Source: Acidobacteriota bacterium
GTDB lineage: Bacteria > Acidobacteriota > Terriglobia > Acidiferrales > UBA7541
Reading direction: 5' to 3'
DNA length: 38,922 nucleotides
Assembly: GCA_003224525.1 (NCBI GenBank)
Contig: QHZB01000214.1
Coordinates: 1 to 38,922 of the forward strand
Made by a program: the position numbers and the translations under genes. The notes below the pieces were generated by a model. The model saw nothing but the letters and a program-made list of their open reading frames with translations, ran no database searches and was not told the origin of the DNA. Below are positions 34,673 through 38,922 of the stretch, in pieces (positions within the stretch are counted from its first letter, which is position 1; each line of letters opens with the position of its first letter).

Positions 34673-35831
34673 CTACGCCACGTCCGCGTCGTCGTCCGGC
34701 TGGACCTCGAGCCTTCCCTTCGTCTTCTTGGCCATCAGGTAGGAGCGGATGAAAGGGTCCAGATCACCGTCCATCACCCGGTCCACATCGCCCACTTCGA
34801 ACTTCGTGCGGTGGTCCTTGATTAGGCGGTAAGGCTGCATCACATAGGACCGGATTTGGCTGCCGAAGGAAATGTCCAGCTTGCTCTCGTCCAGTTTGTC
34901 GGTGTGCGCCTGGCGCTTCTGGATTTCCAGATCGTAAAGGCGCGAGCGAAGCATCTTCATCGCTAGCTCGCGATTCTTGCTCTGGCTGCGCTGGGCCTGA
35001 CACCCAACGACGATATTCGTCGGGATGTGCGTGATGCGGACGGCGGTCTCTACTTTGTTGACGTTTTGCCCGCCTTTGCCGCCCGATCGGAACGTGTCCA
35101 CTCGCAGGTCTTCCGGCCGGATGTTAATCTCGATGCGGTCGTCAATTTCGGGAATTACGAAGACGGAGGCAAAAGAAGTGTGCCGTCGCGCGGCCTGGTC
35201 GAAGGGGGAGATTCGAACGAGACGGTGAACACCGGTTTCTCCCGCCAGAAGACCGTAGGCATTTTCGCCAGAAAATTGAATCGTGGCAGATTTGATGCCA
35301 GCCTCTTCCCCCGGGGTCTCGTCAAGCACCGTGGCGCTCATCCCTCGACGCTCCGCCCATCGCAGGTACATGCGAAGAAGGATGGATGCCCAATCCTGGG
35401 ATTCCGTTCCGCCCGCGCCGGGCTTGATGGTCATGATGGCGTTGAGGTGATCGGTCTCCCCGGAGAGCAGTGTCTTGGTTTCCAGTTCAGAGATATAGCT
35501 ATCCGCGGCGTTGAGCTCCCGGTCCAGCTCTTTCAGCAGGTCGTTCTTTTGCTCGACGTTGGTCTCTTCCTGGGCGAGATGGATATACGTCTCGATGTCG
35601 CCGGAGATGGCCGTGAGCTTCTCGTCCGCGGCAATCTGCTCTTCGGCGCGCTTCCGTTCGCGGAGAACGCTCTGTGCAGCTTCCTGATTGTTCCAAAAAT
35701 TGGGGTCGGCGACGCGCGCTTCGAGAGCCTTTAGGCGCTCGCGGTACTGCGGTGCGTCAAAGATAGCTCCGCACGAGCGTGGTGCGCTGCTTGAGCCCTT
35801 CGTAGCGATGCTGGAGATCTTCGAGGATCAT
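34673..35831 (-). CDS. prfB: Peptide chain release factor 2, with programmed +1 frameshift
   Basis: RF2 terminates translation at UGA and UAA. ATG 35831 opens a 24-codon frame ending in CTT TGA (TGA at 35759-35757). A +1 shift there reads GAC and continues to 34673, giving 385 aa. SPF, the UGA/UAA-recognising tripeptide, is at 208-210 ([11 protein letters not shown]) and GGQ, which enters the peptidyl-transferase centre, at 253-255. About 17 extra residues follow the usual C-terminus ([12 protein letters not shown]). The first frame has a weak ribosome-binding site. It lies 35 nt after lnt, probably in the same operon. Confidence 0.96.
35756..35771 (-). promoter_or_regulatory. prfB programmed frameshift site
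   Basis: The minus strand reads CGGAGC TAT CTT TGA C: an internal Shine-Dalgarno-like GGAG three bases before the slippery CTT, then the in-frame UGA followed by C. This is the same layout as the E. coli prfB site (AGGGGG TAT CTT TGA C). RF2 shortage slows reading of UGA and favours the +1 shift, an autoregulatory loop. Confidence 0.92.
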
Positions 35832-35866
35832 GCTTTTTCTGGTAAATCGCCCGCCGGGAACGGGCG

Positions 35867-37459
35867 TCACTTTGCCTTTCGAAAAGTTGCTGCAACTAGA
35901 ATAACGGAAACGAGCACGCAGAGCCAGGCGAAGCAGTCCCCGAAGCGCGTGTAAAGCGTTTCGTCCGTTCGAAAATCATAGGGAAGATCGGCCGCAGCCC
36001 TGACATCCGGCGGAAGCGGCTCGAAAATGCGGCCGTAGGGATCGACCGAAGCGGTAAAACCGTTATTCGTCGCACGCACGAGCCACCGGCGGTTTTCCAC
36101 GGCTCGCACGCGCGCCATGTGCAGGTGCTGCTCGGCGGCGGCGGACCTCTCAAACCATCCGTCATTCGAAATATTGATGAGGAGCTGCGCCCCGCCTGCG
36201 GCAAACCGGCGCACCTGGCCGGGATAGGTCGCTTCGTAACAGATAAAAACGCCGACGGTATACCCGCGTGGAAGCTGCCCCACGACGTACTTGTTCCCTT
36301 TGTGAAAGCCGCCCACTTCACCGGACACGCTGGTGACCACGCGATGGATCAATGGAAAGGGCTCGTACTCACCGAACGGAACGAGATGAACTTTGTCGTA
36401 TACGAATACGCGCTGGCCTTGGGCGTCAAAAAGCAGCGCGCTGTTGTACGGCACAAGACTGCCATGGGGCGCCACGTCCGATGGGTCCACCGGTGCTTTC
36501 CATTCGATGGCCCCTGTAAGGAATGGGTGCCCGAAACGGATCGCCAGCGTCGAGGCAAGCTTTGCGAATTGCGAATCTTGGAACGAAAAAGGTGCGGGCG
36601 CCTCAGGCCAGACGAGAAGGTCTGGTTTTTCCGCGGCAGGGGCGAGGCTGATTCGTCCGATTTCGTCGAGATCTGCGGCGTGTGCCTGAAACCAATCCGC
36701 AGGGTACGATTCCACTTCTGGGAAATTGAGCTGCACGGACCGCGCGAAATGATGTGCTTGCGGCTGTGGCACCAGGCGAGGCCCAGCCAGCGAGACGCTC
36801 AACAGGATCGCCGTTGCAGCAACTCCACAAGTGATCCGCCTTCCGAGTGTCAACGCGTTCGATGCGCTCGTCCAGGAGAGCAGTGCATTGAAACCCGCCG
36901 CAAGAAAGGATAGCCCGTAGATTCCCGTGATGGTCGTGAGCTGAACTAAACCCAGATTCGCGGCCGCGGGATAGCCGAGCAAATTCCAAGGAAAACTAAT
37001 TTCCGGCAAATGCGCGCGGATAAACTCGAATGTTACCCAGATGAACGGCGCACCCATGCATGCCAACTCGATACTTTGGCGGGACAGCCTGTGTACGGCC
37101 CAAGCAAAACCGCCAACAAGAATTCCCCACGCAATAGCCATCAGAAGCAAAACGCCCCATCCGCCCGCTACCGAGAGGCCACCATGAACGGTGAGTACCG
37201 TCGCAATCCACGGCACCGACGTCAGGACGAAAAGAAGTCCATGAAGAAATCCACACCCAAACGCCACGAGCGGCCGTGCGCCAAAGATTGAACAGAGGAG
37301 AATCCCGATGCAAACCCACGAATAGATACTGAGATGGAGGCCGGTGTAGGAGAGCGAAAGCGCGGCTCCGGCTGCAGCAGCGACTAGGAGACGCAAGCCC
37401 GCAGGCATTTCCGCACCGGCCGGCGGACGAAGATCGGTGAGCCAACGGCCCCGAGGCAT
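35867..37459 (-). CDS. lnt: Apolipoprotein N-acyltransferase
   Basis: 530-aa inner-membrane enzyme that adds the third acyl chain to the N-terminal Cys of lipoproteins. About six to seven N-terminal helices are followed by a periplasmic nitrilase-fold domain with the catalytic triad Glu286 (VWPEAPAPF), Lys356 (YDKVHLVPFGEYEPF) and Cys407 (VFICYEATYP). A final C-terminal helix closes the protein. ATG at 37459 overlaps the upstream stop as TGATG, indicating translational coupling with the SPOR gene. Lnt implies outer-membrane lipoproteins, hence a Gram-negative envelope. Confidence 0.95.
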   Translation of the reverse strand: MPRGRWLTDLRPPAGAEMPAGLRLLVAAAAGAALSLSYTGLHLSIYSWVCIGILLCSIFGARPLVAFGCGFLHGLLFVLTSVPWIATVLTVHGGLSVAGGWGVLLLMAIAWGILVGGFAWAVHRLSRQSIELACMGAPFIWVTFEFIRAHLPEISFPWNLLGYPAAANLGLVQLTTITGIYGLSFLAAGFNALLSWTSASNALTLGRRITCGVAATAILLSVSLAGPRLVPQPQAHHFARSVQLNFPEVESYPADWFQAHAADLDEIGRISLAPAAEKPDLLVWPEAPAPFSFQDSQFAKLASTLAIRFGHPFLTGAIEWKAPVDPSDVAPHGSLVPYNSALLFDAQGQRVFVYDKVHLVPFGEYEPFPLIHRVVTSVSGEVGGFHKGNKYVVGQLPRGYTVGVFICYEATYPGQVRRFAAGGAQLLINISNDGWFERSAAAEQHLHMARVRAVENRRWLVRATNNGFTASVDPYGRIFEPLPPDVRAAADLPYDFRTDETLYTRFGDCFAWLCVLVSVILVAATFRKAK

Positions 37460-38130
37460 CAATGTTTCACAATGGCATTAAAACCTGCGTCCTCGAGGCC
37501 TTTCCTGGCCACCTCGGCGGCCTTTGGATCAGCATAGGGACCAACTTGCACGTGGTAATACTTGTCTGCATGCGGAGAAAGAACGAACGCGGGGAATTTT
37601 TTCTTCTGCAAACGCGCTGCGAGTTCCAGCGCATCCGCTTCTTTCGTCACCGCGGCCACTTGCAAGGTGTAAGCGCCCCCCGGAATAAGCGGCGCGTTCC
37701 GAGTTTTCGATGAACTGCCGGCTTTTCTCGAGGCCGCCGTGGTCCTCACGAGCACCGGTACGTTTTTCTGTGCTGGAGCTGGCCAGGCTGCCACGGGCTT
37801 CAGGCGGTCCTCGGATTTTTTATTGTCGCCCGCGTGATAAAACTCCCAATCCGAATTCGGCGGCGCCGCCGGGCCGGCCGGAGTTGTGGCGGGGGCAGGA
37901 TTGTTGGCCCGCTTCGAAATTACATCCGTCTTGTGAGAAACGGAAATCTCTGGCTTCTTGAAAAAGTCTGTCGCGGCGCGCACTTGTCCGCCGTACTGGT
38001 CGCGCCCCATGAAATAGCCCAGCGTAAAGAAGCCGGCAGAAAACAGCATCATCACCAGAAACAGTCCGATGACATGCCGGCTCTCGAGCACACGCTCGCC
38101 GGCGCCCGCACGTTTTCCCCCGGAAGCCAT
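37459..38130 (-). CDS. SPOR-domain membrane protein
   Basis: 223-aa protein: one transmembrane helix (about 19-41), a low-complexity Pro/Ala/Lys linker (about 55-145), and a C-terminal SPOR domain (about 150-223; GGAYTLQVAAVTKEADALELAARL and YYHVQVGPYAD). SPOR domains bind peptidoglycan stripped of stem peptides at division sites, so a cell-wall or septal role is likely. It starts two bases after the slipin stop and overlaps lnt by TGATG, so the three genes form one operon. Confidence 0.92.
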   Translation of the reverse strand: MASGGKRAGAGERVLESRHVIGLFLVMMLFSAGFFTLGYFMGRDQYGGQVRAATDFFKKPEISVSHKTDVISKRANNPAPATTPAGPAAPPNSDWEFYHAGDNKKSEDRLKPVAAWPAPAQKNVPVLVRTTAASRKAGSSSKTRNAPLIPGGAYTLQVAAVTKEADALELAARLQKKKFPAFVLSPHADKYYHVQVGPYADPKAAEVARKGLEDAGFNAIVKH

Positions 38131-38132
38131 TC

Positions 38133-38903
38133 CTACTTTTGTGGTCCCCCTAAATTCTTAGTCCATTGATTAATAATATCGATAGGCAGAGGAAACACAA
38201 TCGTTGTGTTCTTCTCGACACCTATCTCGGTCAGCGTCTGCAAGTAGCGGAGCTGGATTGCGGAGGGCTGCGTTTCGAGAACTTTCGCGGCGTCCGCGAG
38301 TTTCTGCGAGGCTTCGAACTCTCCTGCAGCGTGAATAATTTTTGCGCGGCGTTCGCGTTCGGCTTCCGCTTGCTTCGCGATCGCGCGCTGCATCTGCTCG
38401 GGGATGTCGACTTGTTTCACCTCGACTTTGGAAACCTTGATGCCCCACGGTTCCGTGTCGGTGTCGAGGATGATCTGGAGCTTGGCGTTGACCCTATCGC
38501 GCTGCGAGAGTATCTCATCGAGTTCGAACTGTCCGACGACGCTGCGAATCGTCGTCTGCGCGAGCTGCGAAGTCGCATACGTGTAATTCTGCACCTGCGA
38601 AAGCGCCTGATTGGCGTCGACCACGCGGAAGTAGCAAACCGCATTGACCTTCACCGAGACGTTGTCGCGCGTGATGATGTCCTGTGGCGGAACGTCAAGT
38701 GTCTCGATGCGCATGTTGATGCGGTAGAGCGTTTCAATCGGCCAAAAAACCAGATTGATGCCCGCGCTCTTTGCTTCCGGTATCAAACGTCCGAGCCGAA
38801 GTACCACGCCGCGTTCCCATTCCTTGATGATATAGATCGAATTCCAAAACCAGATCAACAACAGGCCCACGATCAGCGCCGCCCCGACAAAACCAATTTC
38901 CAT
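38133..38903 (-). CDS. Slipin / SPFH-domain membrane protein
   Basis: 256-aa stomatin-like protein. A short N-terminal helix (about 5-24) anchors it; the SPFH/Band 7 domain follows (EWERGVVLRLGRL, DVPPQDIITRDNVSVKVNAVCYFRV), then a charged coiled coil (KQAEAERERRAKIIHAAGEFEA). Bacterial slipins form membrane oligomers; many are encoded beside an NfeD partner, which is not seen in the window but could lie upstream beyond its edge. A very good AGGAGG lies 5 nt before the ATG at 38903. First gene visible of the slipin-SPOR-lnt-prfB block. Confidence 0.93.
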   Translation of the reverse strand: MEIGFVGAALIVGLLLIWFWNSIYIIKEWERGVVLRLGRLIPEAKSAGINLVFWPIETLYRINMRIETLDVPPQDIITRDNVSVKVNAVCYFRVVDANQALSQVQNYTYATSQLAQTTIRSVVGQFELDEILSQRDRVNAKLQIILDTDTEPWGIKVSKVEVKQVDIPEQMQRAIAKQAEAERERRAKIIHAAGEFEASQKLADAAKVLETQPSAIQLRYLQTLTEIGVEKNTTIVFPLPIDIINQWTKNLGGPQK

Positions 38904-38922
38904 GTTTTCCTCCTGAACCTGA

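Overview
The window is GC-rich, densely coding bacterial chromosome. The gene set points to a Gram-negative, soil-type bacterium: an outer-membrane patatin autotransporter, Lnt, CopC/CopD, a Tat-exported flavoenzyme, paired MacB-like permeases and a DnaE2 mutasome. Gene style and the dispersed palindromic repeats fit Acidobacteriota best, but that is inference; no rRNA or marker search was possible.

Layout. 1-3064: tRNA-Ser(GGA), two translationally coupled MacB-type ABC permeases and tRNA-Gln(TTG). 3111-5132: a copC-copD pair behind a hairpin that touches the copC ribosome-binding site. 5325-5980: a 60-aa basic protein and an RRM RNA-binding protein. 6185-11222: a secreted clan-A-like glycosidase with a discoidin-type module nested in it, a Tat FAD amine-oxidase-like enzyme and a one-TM protein. 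11436-14582: an SDR and a type Vd patatin. 14621-15916: an addiction-module antitoxin killed by a stop at codon 3, then two tandem small proteins sharing an exact C-x2-C-x17-C-x15-C pattern, the second frameshifted by one base. 15962-21199: a translesion-synthesis block: strong promoter, about 230-nt hairpin-rich leader, Y-family polymerase, a 90-nt inverted repeat ending at the next start codon, and dnaE2. 21420-24374: a small helical ORF, a secreted PsbP-like protein, a 640-bp gene-poor stretch and a LysR regulator. 24442-28824: gltB. 28920-38903, all on the minus strand: slipin, SPOR protein, lnt, prfB (with its +1 frameshift), metK, ahcY, tldD and a TldE-like gene.

How genes work together. 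metK and ahcY are two steps of the activated methyl cycle. tldD and its partner overlap by ATGA and probably form one heteromeric protease. copC and copD form a copper handling pair. The LysR gene lies just behind gltB and may control it. The Y-family polymerase (with a QxxLF clamp motif) and DnaE2 form an error-prone repair pair; no imuA or lexA is in the window.

The most unusual feature is dnaE2. It appears to carry four different repeat-derived segments in frame, and it starts directly at the edge of a long inverted repeat with no Shine-Dalgarno sequence. Other points worth a look are the structured leader of the Y-family polymerase and its Asp-Asp active-site variant, the paired Cys-rich small proteins, the dead antitoxin, and several genes that look leaderless (gltB, the PsbP-like gene, the antitoxin remnant).
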